This document shows, in pieces, positions 36,638-47,164 of a stretch of 64,000 bases of DNA (the first letter of the stretch is position 1; each line of letters opens with the position of its first letter). Both the position numbers and the translations under genes were made by a program. A model generated the notes under the pieces. That model searched no databases. It saw only the letters and a program-made list of their open reading frames with translations, and was not told where the DNA came from. The DNA is from Gnetum montanum (taxonomy: Eukaryota > Streptophyta > Gnetopsida > Gnetales > Gnetaceae). Location of the stretch: positions 565,276-629,275 of the forward strand of contig MNCI01004504.1 of assembly GCA_015680685.1 (NCBI GenBank). The letters are read 5' to 3'.

Positions 36638-37361
36638 CCCAGTTTTCCGCGTATTTGAGGAGGGGGGGCAAAAATTTACCAGAGCAGACCCTAGAGCAAT
36701 TACGCTGCAAACCAAAACCTCTTACGCTTACGCTGGAAGTTCTGTACGCCGAGCACAGTCTCTACGCTCTGCCTACCGTGCGAACCAGCTGCATCCCTGC
36801 ACCCACCGGGGCTTTACGTCCGCCTTGTGCTCAGCCACAACTACGTTAGACCGATGCACTACTTTTCCACTTCATAATACAATTTACAATTTATAGTTTC
36901 CAACTTACAGTTTATGCTGACTTCTTGCATGTGTTTCTGCTTACGCTTGTTTACATTTACGCTCTGATTACGCCGTTTACGCCCTGTTTACGCCTTGTTA
37001 CGCTTTACGCCCTGTGTACGCTTTACGCTCTGATTACGCCTTGTTTACGCTGTGTTCAGGTTTACGCTGCGTATATCAGTTTACGCTGTTATGCCATCTA
37101 CATTTTGTTTACGCCCTGTTTTCACTGTTCACTTCGTTTTACGCCCGCTACACTGTTTACGCATAACCCAGCGTATAACACTTCGGTGATGCTCGGGGAA
37201 ATCCTTGTCTGATCTGCGTGCGGACCACCCAAGGTACTCTACCTTCGTGCATTCCAACTCACCCTTAGGCGAAGGTAGGGTCATCTGTGCTCGTCCTGCG
37301 ATCCCACGGTCTCTGTTTCTCCTTCCAGCCGTGGACCGACGATTTCAGGCGGTACAGAAAT

Positions 37362-37378
37362 TGGTGCTAGAAGGAGGG
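37362..37378 (+). promoter_or_regulatory. Primer-binding site of element C
   Basis: TGGTGCTAGAAGGAGGG, five bases after the 5' LTR. It is the same site as in element B. Confidence 0.75.
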
Positions 37379-37877
37379 CCTCCGCTTAAACAACTTGACT
37401 GAACGCTCCTCAGCGTCTACGGTCGTCAGCATTTTCGCTGCCCCGTTTAAACCCCCGACTCTCAGCGTATACGCTGTCAATCTTCCAGTATCTGCTCTGT
37501 GATCAGAAACCCTAGTGTCTACGCCGCCCAACTTACAACGGCGTCTATGCTCCTAACTTATGCCAGCGTCTACGCTGCACACTTACCCCAGCGTCTACGT
37601 CACTAACAGACTACAGCGTCTACGCTGCCAAACTGAAACCCCAGCGTCTACGCTGCCAACAAATTCCCAGCATCTACGCTGCTACAGTGTTTTTTACGGT
37701 GCTACAATGTTTTTACGCTGCTACAGTTTTTTTTTATGCTGCTACAGTGTTTATACGCTGCTACAGTAGTGCTACAGTACCGCTACAGTGTTTTTCCAAC
37801 AAAAACACCCAAAACGGGCCCGTTTCAAAGCCAAATTCGCTACGATTCGGACCTACTTCAAACCAATCTAAGTCCTA
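37379..37877 (+). other. Leader of element C with CAGCGTCTACGCTG repeats
   Basis: About 500 bases between primer site and gag. From 37,408 to 37,690 it holds repeats of CAGCGTCTACGCTG (self-complementary apart from the central bases), then GCTACAGTGTTTTT-type repeats to 37,790. Such a leader would fold strongly; packaging or translation roles are conceivable but not shown. Confidence 0.6.
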
Positions 37878-40800
37878 ATGACCACCAACATCGATTACCT
37901 TGTCCAAGCACACATTACCATGGAATCATCCCAACACTCCAACGCACGTGCCCTCATAGTCCCCACACAAGAACAGTATAACTACATCTGTGTGAAGATT
38001 CAAGCCAACCTTCCTCTTAACACCATAGAACAGGAGGCAAAACGAAACTTCGAGCACATATACATGGGAGGTCACGAATTCGTACCCTCTGTATATGACA
38101 TCATCCTCTTTTCTGAACCTCAGCATAAACTCATCTCCCAGCTCCTTCTGGCAAGGAGCCAAAACTCACGGCGACCCAATGAGGAGCCCCAAAACCAACA
38201 TGATGTAGATGACTTCGAAGCACAATCTGAACCTGAGGATTCATACCACACCCTCAGTCCCCATGCCTACGTGAACCCATCACTCCATCCTCGCATGGGA
38301 TAGACAACCACTCACCAAGCATCAACGAGCACACAAGCACAGGTATCCCAACAGAGATTACCCACCCCCATCTCTACCCAATACATACCACATGTGCAAA
38401 CGCATGGGGCCACTTTCACTACATCGGCGCCGCACATCCAGGGTGTCACTTCACAGTTTGTGGCTAGGCAAGGAACCATACCCCTTGTTCAACAACCCAC
38501 TCACTTCAATGTGCCACACCCCACAACCACAACTCTGAACATCGCTCCACAGCAGCAAATGACAACCCAACAACCTCCCCAACCAACTAATCTGCCTATC
38601 GCTCAAGAGTGCGCAGAACCAAAATAGATGATGCAAGCATTAGCGGATGTGATAAAGCAACTCAAAGCTGACAACACTGAACAAGTTAAAGTACTAAATT
38701 TCTATCGCGACGATCCAATTAGCTCTTTAGTGCCACCATTAGCTTTACCCAAGGGAATCACATTGCCCCAGTTAACCAAGTACAATGGGGAGGGAGATCC
38801 AAACACTCACTTAATCATGTTTCGATCAAAAACTCTATTGCTTCAAGCTTGGCCCCACGCAATCTTGCGAGTGTTCTCTATGTCCTTAATGGATGTAGCC
38901 TTAGACTAGTACCGAGCCTTGCCTCGTAACTCCATATCCTCTCTGGAGGATCTGTTACATCAGTTCGTTATGCGGTTTAAGTACAGCCTCAAGCCTGAAG
39001 CCATACTAGATAGTCTGATACAGGTGAAACAAGCACTATTTGAGCCTGTGCAAAAGTTCATCCAACGATGGAGTGCAGCCCTTAACGAACTTCATGAGCC
39101 CATCCTTGAAAAGTATTTGCTTACAATTCTGAAGGGAGCCGTAAATGACTTCATTAAGTCAAAACTGTACTACCTGAGCGTTCAAACGTTGAGCCAAGCA
39201 TTCACACAAATCAAGAACATTGAACAAGCTGCACAAACCAGCAATGACCCCGCCTATGTGGCTTACAAGAACCAACACGTTGCCAAACAAAAGGCAACAA
39301 CGGAAACTGTGGCCGCAAGCACAAAAACAACTAACACCAGTACCAACCCGCCTACAACAACAGGGGCCACCCCAAGGCCCAACTTTCAGCGCAAAGATCG
39401 CTCTAAGTACACACCTCTACCTGCGCGACCTTCAGAACTCCTAGAGCAACTCCTTATAACTGGGCAAATCCAATACAAACACATAGCGGAGAATGCTCGC
39501 CGCCGACATGACAGGTACTGCGAACTACTGAGGAACCCTACCTTAGCAGCACCAAATGAGCCCCCAGTTCCACGACATTTCAAGCTAGACCAATTCTATC
39601 ATTACCACTAGATGTCTGGTCACAATATCGACACCTTTCGTGCGTTAAAGGATGATCTACAAGCAATGATAGAACGGGGCCAACTAAACATCAACACCCT
39701 GACTCAACCGAGCACAGACGATGCCCCCTATGTCATAAACTCCATTGGCATAGATAGTAAGCCTAAACCTGTGCGGCAACCTTTTTTGATCCATGTGCCT
39801 CCCAGCAAGGCAAAAACCCCCTCCACCTCCACGAGTAAGGGGCCTCCCATTGTCATCAACGTGCCACCTAGAGCACCGACACCTTTTGTGGTCAAGGTAC
39901 CACCACCACACACGTCCGCTAAGACGTTAAACTGGCATGTTGCACCAATGACAACAGCAAAGAAACCCTTCGTTATCAAGGGGCCACAACAAGCTAGTCA
40001 AACAACAACAACACCTCCCAAACTACCATTTTTCATAAAGGTGCCACCACGCGATGGCCCCTCACCTACCCAATGCCCAACCGTAGGAAAAATCTCAACC
40101 TCCCCTCCCTTAAGAGTCAACCCTTCCAACAACACGGATAAGCCTACCAAATGGCAACAGAAGAGGACAAACGAACAACGAATAATACCCACAGCTGAAA
40201 CAAAGGACACACCTAATATACAACAACTAAACACTGGGGGCCCTGCCCCTAATCCCAAACAAACCAGGCCCAAGCCCTCAACCCATATAGAGGCAACCAA
40301 CACAACGGCAGACAACACAGACTTTGTAGCTAAATTGGCCCAGGTGAAACAAACGCTCAAACAAAAGAACACAACCATAAGTTTGTACGACCTGGTCATG
40401 ACGTCATCGGCTCATCGTGAAGCCTTAGCACAAACACTAGCGTCCATTCCTGTTACAGAGAACATCCCTACTAACATGGAATCCATCCATGCAACGATTT
40501 CACAACACACACCACAAGAATTGGGTTCCAACACCTTAGCCTTCCGTGACGATGCAGTTAAAGTCAACCCCAAATGAGGGGAAGTCACAACAGCTCCATT
40601 ATCGATTAGTTTACGTGTTGGGCAATGTACCATTCGTAGAGTGCACGATGATGACGGTGCGGCAACAAACATAGTTCTATACTCCGTCATTGACAAACTA
40701 GGCATGGCAGATGAGATCATGCCAACAAAAACCATGTGTTTAAAATCTTTCAATGGATCATGTGTCATAGTTAAGGGCACAATCAACTTAGCCTTTGTGG

Positions 40801-41294
40801 CAGGTGAACAATTCCCCACTAGCGCAGAATTCACTGTCATAGAAGAGATGCCCAGTTTCAACATGATTCTTGGTAGACCTTGGCTAGAACAACAACGAGT
40901 CGTTTCCTCACCGATACATAAAGAAATCCTCCTTCCATATGAAGGTGGACAAGTCATTATACATGGCGACAACACTCCTTTTCAAGCTGACCACAACATA
41001 GACATGTCACAGGTCTTGAAAGAGAAGCCTCTTGAAGCAACACCCACAACAACAAACATAACACCTAGAGCTAAAATGCCCGAACGAGGGGTAAAAACTG
41101 AAAGCCTCCCAGAGCAAACTAGCGCGCCTCCTAAACCATGTCCGACTAAGAAACAACCGCATAATCAAGACTCCCCTGTGGCCAAAGACACGTCTAACCA
41201 CCGCCCACTCTTCACCTTTGTTCGTTGTGCATATGTCACCTTAGTTTGCATTGCACTAGCTTACACGCTTGCATGTGGCCCGAAAAGGCCTTAA
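37878..41294 (+). pseudogene. Gag-protease polyprotein, element C (one frame, five stops)
   Basis: One reading frame of 1,139 codons runs from ATG 37,878 to TAA 41,292-41,294, with in-frame stops at 38,301, 38,625, 38,907, 39,609 (all TAG) and 40,575 (TGA), and no frameshift. Gag landmarks: YNYICVKIQANLPLN (residues about 34-48), LTKYNGEGDPNTHLIMF (about 300-316), FVMRFKYSLKPEAI, FIQRWSAALNELHEPI and ELLEQLLITGQIQYKH. A long proline/threonine-rich linker follows (39,612-40,300), then SLYDLVMTSSAHREAL. The protease (40,641 on) has DDGAATNIVLYSVIDKLGM and MILGRPWLEQQ. At the third stop, relatives have W (DWYHVLP), and at the fourth Q (HYHQL). Both fit single C-to-T or G-to-A changes. Gag assembles the particle and protease matures it; polymerase must come from elsewhere. 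Confidence 0.9.
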
Positions 41295-41355
41295 ACTAAA
41301 CCATGGCCCGAGAAAGCCTTAAACTAGAACACGTGGCTCGAAAAGGCCTTAAACT
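41275..41355 (+). repeat. Spacer array of element C, three units
   Basis: Three units of 28-30 bases with core GGCCCGAAAAGGCCTTAAAC, starting at the end of the protease frame. Each unit contains the palindrome AAGGCCTT. It is the least decayed example of the spacer arrays in A, B and D. Confidence 0.85.
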
Positions 41356-42699
41356 ACCACCTTTTCAAATTATTTTCTATTCACTTGTGCATTTCAATTC
41401 ATGTTTTCTGCAGTGGCTATTTAACATTGTTTTCTCTAGTTACTTTTGTTTACAGGATCGTACGGACGCACATGCATGCATCCACCCTGATAGTCCTGAC
41501 ATCATGACTTAAAACTGATACCACAGAATGTCCTGGCGTCATGACGATAAACCGACACCACAGAGCTTTGTCCGACATGACAGTAAACTGTCACACTCAT
41601 TCACCAGAGTCTGCTAAGACTATAAACTGGCCATATCATTTCTGGCACATTCATCTGCTACTGTAATTCATGACATTTCTTCATCAATGCCTGCTGCATC
41701 ACCCATCACACCGGCTCTGACAACACTATTGCTGCTTATTCTGTTTGCCTCAAGTTTCACATGGTGCCTCCATTTGCATCAGTTACATTCGTGCCTAAAG
41801 TGTTCACTAACTCATTCGCTTGTGGTTTTCTTGTCTTCTTGGAGTTATGTTTGCAGGATGATACCCATTGGTGCTTGTACATGGATACACTTCATCACAG
41901 TGACAAGGTGCCACATTGTTTCTGACGCACGCAACCAGGTTAATCCATCTGGTCAAAAGTACATTCCCAGTTCCCAATACATTCTTCATTTCCCCAACAC
42001 TCTTATTCCCTTTCCTATCCAATTACAGTTCCCAAATATACCCAGTACACCCCAAAGCTTGGAGCATATTATTACATGCTGTGGCACTTTCAAGCAACTG
42101 CAACACACAATATGGCACATGAGCATGAGTGCAAAATTGAAAGAAAACTCTTGCCAAAAAACAAAGAAGAAAAAAGAAAAAAAAGAGCAAAGAAAAAGAA
42201 AAGAGCAAAGAGCAAAATGAGCCACAAGACCCTTGACACTTCCCATAAGCCCCAGGCGGGAAGGTAGTCGTCTTGGAAACAAACACTCATGTCTCAAAAG
42301 CTCAAGTAACATCTCATTGCGCAGCTTTGGCTCTCCACCAATAGGTTTTCTTTAACACCAAAAAAAGGGCCTATTCCTCCAGAGAATGCAACCCACCATC
42401 ACATGGCCAACAATTCCTCTTAAACATTAAACAAGAGTCTTAATCCGCCAAAGGATGCACATCTCATGCCTTGATTCTGAGTCTACTAAATAATGGCTAT
42501 TGACAAGGATCAACATGACCCGTGTACACACCAGAGCATCCCCTTTACCATGCGCAATCCCTTGATCAGTTCCCAATCCCCATAATTTCCATCTCCCAAT
42601 CCAACTACAAACTTCATTTCCCAATTCCAGGTACTTTTGAACACAATGCGATGACATCTAGCCAAGTGCCAAAGGACAATGTTTCTACCAAGTTTGCTT
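41356..42699 (+). other. 3' internal region of element C
   Basis: About 1.3 kb after the array. The frame at 41,687-42,220 (MPAASPITPALTT...) starts with a hydrophobic stretch, but ends in a purine-rich K/E run and shows no known domain. Acceptor-like sites appear at 41,430 and 41,456 (TTGTTTACAG|GATCG) and in the conserved block at 41,844-41,871. A purine-rich GAAAAGAGC run lies at 42,165-42,215. Confidence 0.45.
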
Positions 42700-42769
42700 G
42701 TGGTGTTTTGTACTTCTTTGTCGATGCCTCTCGGGTCAATTCCTCCAGACATCAACAAAGAGGGGCCAA
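42700..42769 (+). promoter_or_regulatory. Polypurine tract block of element C
   Basis: The tract AACAAAGAGGGGCCAA touches the 3' LTR. Upstream are CTCTCGGGTCAATTCCTCC and, at 42,700-42,708, GTGGTGTTT, the inverted copy of AAACACCAC at 42,772-42,780 in the LTR start. Confidence 0.8.
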
Positions 42770-44067
42770 TGAAACACCACAAAAATTTCGAGTTTAGTGC
42801 TTGTCCAACAAGAAGCAGATCCCCGTGACCCACAGAAGACTTTGGTTACATTTAAAGTCATACATGGCAATTTCGAGGATCGAAACATTTGGTTTTTACT
42901 AAGTGTTGTGTCAGTGTATACGCCCAACGTATACGCCGAGCGTGTACGCCCGGCATTTTCAGCGTATACGCCCCAGCGTATATGCCCGATGCCCAGCGTA
43001 CACGCCTCACATGTACGCTTAGTAGGTGCAATGGGAGCAAGAATCGAAGCAAGTCGACGTCCAACATCCATCAGCGTATACGCCAGCATCCATCAGCGTA
43101 TACGTCCCGGCGTATACGCCAGCATCCGTCAGCGTATACGCCCAGCGTCCACCCAAGTTCACACGCCCAGTAAGTCCAACGTATACGCCCAGTGTATACG
43201 CCGGCCTGATGTAACGTATACGCCCAGCGTATACCATATTTCTAAATTGTACGCACCCAGTCGACACGCCACGTGTCTCCCAACCCGATTTTCCTGGTAA
43301 AACCCCGCTATAAAAAGCCCAGTTTTCTGCGTATTCGAGGAGGGGGGGCAAAAATTTACCAGAGCAGACCCCAGAGCAATTACGCTGCAAACCAAAACCT
43401 CTTATGCTTACGCTGGAAGTTCTGTACGCCGAGCACAGTCTCTACGCTCCGCCTACCGTGCGAACCAACCGCATCCCTGAACCCACCGGGGCTTTACGTC
43501 CACCTTGTGCTCAGCCACAACTGCGTTAGACTGGTGCACTACATTTCCACTTCATTATACAATTTACAATTTACAGTTTCCAACTTACAGTTTACGCTAA
43601 CTTCTTGCATGTGTTTCTACTTATGCTTGTTTACATTTACACTCTGATTACGCCGTTTACGCCCTGTTTACGCCCTGTTACGCTTTACATCCTGTTTACG
43701 CCCTGTTTACGCTTTACGCCCAGTTTACGCCCTGTTTATGCTGTGTTCAAGTTTACGCTTAGTTTATGCTGTGTATATTAGTTTACGTTGTTTACGCTGT
43801 TATGCCATCTACATTTTGTTTACGTCATGTTTTCACTGTTCGCTCCGTTTTACGCCCGCTACACTGTTTACGCATAACCCAGCGTATAACACTTCGGTGA
43901 CGCTCGGGAAAATCCTTGTCTGATCCGCGTGCAGACCACCCAAGGTACTCTACCTTTGTGCATTCCAGCTTGCCCTCAAGCGAAGGTAGGGTCATCTATG
44001 CTCGTCCTGTGATCCCACGGTCTCTGTTTCTCCTTCCAACCGAGGACCGACGATTTCAGGCGGTACA
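42770..44067 (+). repeat. 3' LTR of element C
   Basis: Copy of 36,070-37,356 with the same termini; TATA box at 43,309-43,317. The differences seen are mostly C/T or G/A exchanges, many within CpG-bearing repeats, plus small repeat-number changes. Confidence 0.9.
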
Positions 44068-44321
44068 CTACTAGTTTTAAGCCTTAGCAAGCTATGGTGC
44101 TGCTAGTTTTAGGCCTTAGTAAGCCATGATGTTATGAGTTTTAGGCCTTGGTAGGTCATGATGTTGCTAGTTTTAGGCCTTAGTGCACCATCATGTTGTC
44201 AATTTTAGGCCTTATAAGGCTATTATGTTGCTAGTTTTAAGCTTTGATAAGCCATTGTATTACCAGTTTTAGGTCATAGTGAGCCATGATCACACTTGTC
44301 TAGCAAGTATGGGATGCTTTT
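44068..44321 (-). repeat. Spacer array of element D, right part
   Basis: Begins with the second copy of CTACT, then six units of TAGTTTTAGGCCTTAGTAAG type up to 44,292. Element E interrupts element D at 44,321. Confidence 0.85.
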
Positions 44322-45731
44322 TGTTGGTGACCATTTGGAACGCAACTACCAACAAGTGCCTCAAATAGGATTTAGGTGCTCATTGGTCTCTAGTAACACT
44401 AAGGCCCAGATACCTCCAAATAGACTCAGTAGTTAAACATGGGCATGTGTTTTCTATTGTGAATGTTGAAATAGTTGGGTTGCATATAAAACTGTAATTA
44501 GCTATCATGAAAGAGATTTTAACTTCTCACTCTTGATGATATGATATTATCATTTTTAACATTGCCAAAGTTTAAAATCCAATGTTTTCACTAACAAAAA
44601 CCCAAATCAGTTGTGTTAGGCCTCAATCTCTAGCCATAGCTATTGGATGTGTAATGTCACTATTGTCACTTGTACCTTGCCTATTAATGTTGTAATCATT
44701 CTAGTTTTTTTTTCTATTGCCTTGGTTTAAAATGTATCTATGATGCCATCAATGAATGAGGACAATTGTGAGGTTTCACTTCCATGATGGAGATTAGGCA
44801 ATGCGTATGAAGTAGAAGTAGGTTTTCAATTTATAATATCAAGTTTTTTGCTATCAAGGATGCATGAAACCCTTGATGATACTTGCTATCCAATGCCTCT
44901 ACTTGTGTGCTAATTCTCCTCATAGACCTACACCATCGTAACTCTCTAGTAGCCCATCGTCACACATAGAGCTTTCACAAAAAAAAAAAAAAAAATCTAC
45001 CAAGAAAATCGTCTTTCCTTCCATAATAGTAGTGACCAAAATTTTTTTGAATCTACTATTCTTTCCCATTGCCTTTGTGTAAAGCAAGGAAACTTTAACT
45101 TCAAACACAGACTACAATAATCTTTCTCTATTTGTCTCTATTTTGATGATACCAGAGTGAGTAGGTTTAGGAGGTGCATTGTTTGTTAGGTAAGAAGTTG
45201 CAGTGACTCACAGAATTATGAGAAAATTTAATGCCTTATTCTGCCACTGGGTAATTCACCAACCACATCATGTTCTACACATATCTTGAAATCGCAACAT
45301 TCCAACAACCCAAATTTTCATAGGTATTTCCTTGAATTCATTGGTGGCTTCATCGGTTTCATCAATTTGTCCATCATGGTCTAGAAATCTACATCTAACT
45401 TTTGATAAATCTTTGCTTATAGAATCAGCATCTAAAGTGTTTAAAACTTATTCAATTGTTTAAAACTAATTTTTACTTAACATTGGGATCTCTAAAGTGT
45501 AAGGTTTATACACTTTAATAAATTTAATTTTGATCAGCGTTACATGTATGCCAATGACATAAACCTTTCTTTTTAAAATTTGAGGCCTTTTTATTATTTT
45601 TTCCTCACCACCATTAATATATATTTAATTATTATGCTCTTTTTCATTGCCCCAATCCTGATTTTCCAACTATCAAAAACAAATTGGGGAAATAAAAATC
45701 TACTCCATGAAATGGGTTAAAGGTGTTAACA
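44322..45731 (-). repeat. 3' LTR of element E, internally deleted
   Basis: Aligns with 52,667-55,412, except that about 1.34 kb between GAGATT and CTTCTCACTC (44,515) is missing. The missing part contains the TATA box of the other copy. A run of 17 A lies at 44,979-44,995. The LTR ends at 45,731, six bases before an assembly gap. Confidence 0.8.
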
Positions 45732-45736
45732 TTCTC

Positions 45737-45759
45737 NNNNNNNNNNNNNNNNNNNNNNN
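45737..45759. other. Assembly gap (23 N)
   Basis: Unresolved bases directly inside the 3' LTR of element E, where the polypurine tract is expected. The gap prevents its identification. Confidence 0.95.
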
Positions 45760-45981
45760 CTTTTTACACATTATTTGAGAAAATAATTTTATTGGAAATA
45801 ACCTTTACATTGAAAAATGGAAATCTTTTTCGAGGAAAACTTCCATCAAACATAAGGTTTGATGCAATAAAAACCTCTCTCCTAATAAAACTTAAGGAAC
45901 TGTACAAATAAAGCTTTATACAAACTATTCAATCGATGGGAAGTGGATAGTTAAAATAAATTTTTTGGGAATCCTCTTGTC

Positions 45982-46569
45982 TTAAATCCTTTCATACACT
46001 ATTTCAGTTGTAACTAATGCATTGTCTTCATCCTTGCTTTCTTCAACTGTTCTTGTTTCCTTTACATCCATCTCCTTTGCATCTACCTCTTTTGCTGATT
46101 CTTGTGGCCTATTCCAATTAGATACTTCTATATCCTGAGATACAAATGCCTCTCCCCAAGAATCATCCTGGTTAGAATTTTCTTGATTTTCTACTTGACT
46201 ATCACATTCATGAAATCTACCCTAAACATTAGCTTCTATAGAAAGTCCACCAGTAAGAAACATGAACTCATTAGAAAGCCAATGTAGGAATGTACTTTCT
46301 CTTGATGCTCCATGGGCTTTTGCTTTGAAATAAGCTCTTAGAACATGTTTTGGATAGCATCCCATTACATATGGAACAAATGGTCTTCCCATTGCTCTCT
46401 CACCAAGAACCATTCTTTCTCAAACCTACACTCTTTGCTAGCTTTCTTTATTCATACTTTGAACTAGAAAATGATCTAATCTTAAGCAATCCATGTCTCT
46501 TCTTATAGTAGAAAATAAATTTGAAATTCCCACCAAATCTTGCTAACCAACCTTACCACCTTTATCCAT
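45982..46569 (-). pseudogene. Extra ORF downstream of integrase in element E
   Basis: A 196-codon frame from ATG 46,569 to TAA 45,982 with about five internal stops and no frameshift. It reads MDKGGKVG, then LFSTIRRDMDCLRLDHFLV, VLGERAMGRPFVPYVMGCYP, KHVLRAYFKAKAHGA and SRESTFLHWLSNEFMF, ending in a very acidic tail (EEVDAKEMDVKE-like, near 46,010-46,090). I do not recognise it. It lies in the same sense as gag and pol, between integrase and the 3' LTR, the place where some plant elements carry env-like or accessory ORFs. No signal peptide or membrane span is seen. Confidence 0.5.
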
Positions 46570-47164
46570 ATTAATTGCTTTCTATTCATTATACGTATGC
46601 CAATTTGAATTTTACCATTTAGTTGTTGGAATTACTTCCCACTAAATAATTAATTAACCACCACTTCCACTTTACTCATCTCAAGTAATGATTACTTAGG
46701 ATAATATAAATCTAGTAATTCAACTAATATTTGTAATTAAATATCTGTAAACTCATACTTAACATGAACACATGTTACTTTTTATTTTACTTTATTTTAA
46801 AATACTAAATAGACTTACTTAACCATACAGATAAAACATATATGTCATGGTTAAACATGACATTAATCTAATACATGTTACTACTAAGTGCATACATAAT
46901 AATTCCTATATACAAAATTTTATTATTTATTACTATATATATTCAACAACGTTATAATTGCATACTTATATATATTATTATACTATTTACATATATTAAT
47001 TTGTATAGAGATATTTAAGTCATGGGCAACTATCCAAAATAATGTTTTATATGTAAAACATTATATGAAAACTACAATTCCATACCTTCTAATGTTAATA
47101 ATTTCTAAGTATCCTTGGATAATTGTTTCATAATCTAAAATAGACTAGTCCATGTTGGTGTGAA
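46570..47164. other. AT-rich spacer in element E
   Basis: Extremely AT-rich sequence (46,700-47,010), no coding signal. It separates the integrase end from the extra ORF. Confidence 0.4.

Larger units (their letters stand above)
36070..37356 (+). repeat. 5' LTR of element C
   Basis: Starts TGAAACACCAC and ends GGCGGTACA. U3 (36,210-36,560) is packed with GCGTATACGC palindromes, and the TATA box is at 36,629-36,637. R/U5 (36,900-37,180) is rich in TTTACGCCCTG-type repeats. ORFs across the LTR on both strands (tyrosine/arginine/proline rich) are products of these repeats. Confidence 0.9.
36070..44067 (+). mobile_element. Element C: young non-autonomous gag-PR retrotransposon
   Basis: Complete 8-kb element with LTRs of about 1.29 kb, target duplication CTACT, primer site, polypurine tract and one gag-PR frame. 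It has no RT, RNase H or integrase. The first ~140 bases of the two LTRs differ at only three sites by eye, which makes it the youngest element here. It sits inside the spacer array of element D. It resembles the plant class described as terminal-repeat retrotransposons with a gag domain (TR-GAG). Confidence 0.9.

Noticed and set aside
36042-36715. Several overlapping Y/R/P-rich ORFs on both strands of the C LTR (also 42,736-43,390)
   Set aside because: They are translations of the GCGTATACGC array; peptides such as VYTPSVYA repeat with the DNA motif.
41986-42312. Phenylalanine/leucine-rich minus-strand ORFs opposite the C 3' region
   Set aside because: They arise from the purine-rich GAAAAGAGC run; no conservation with B or D.
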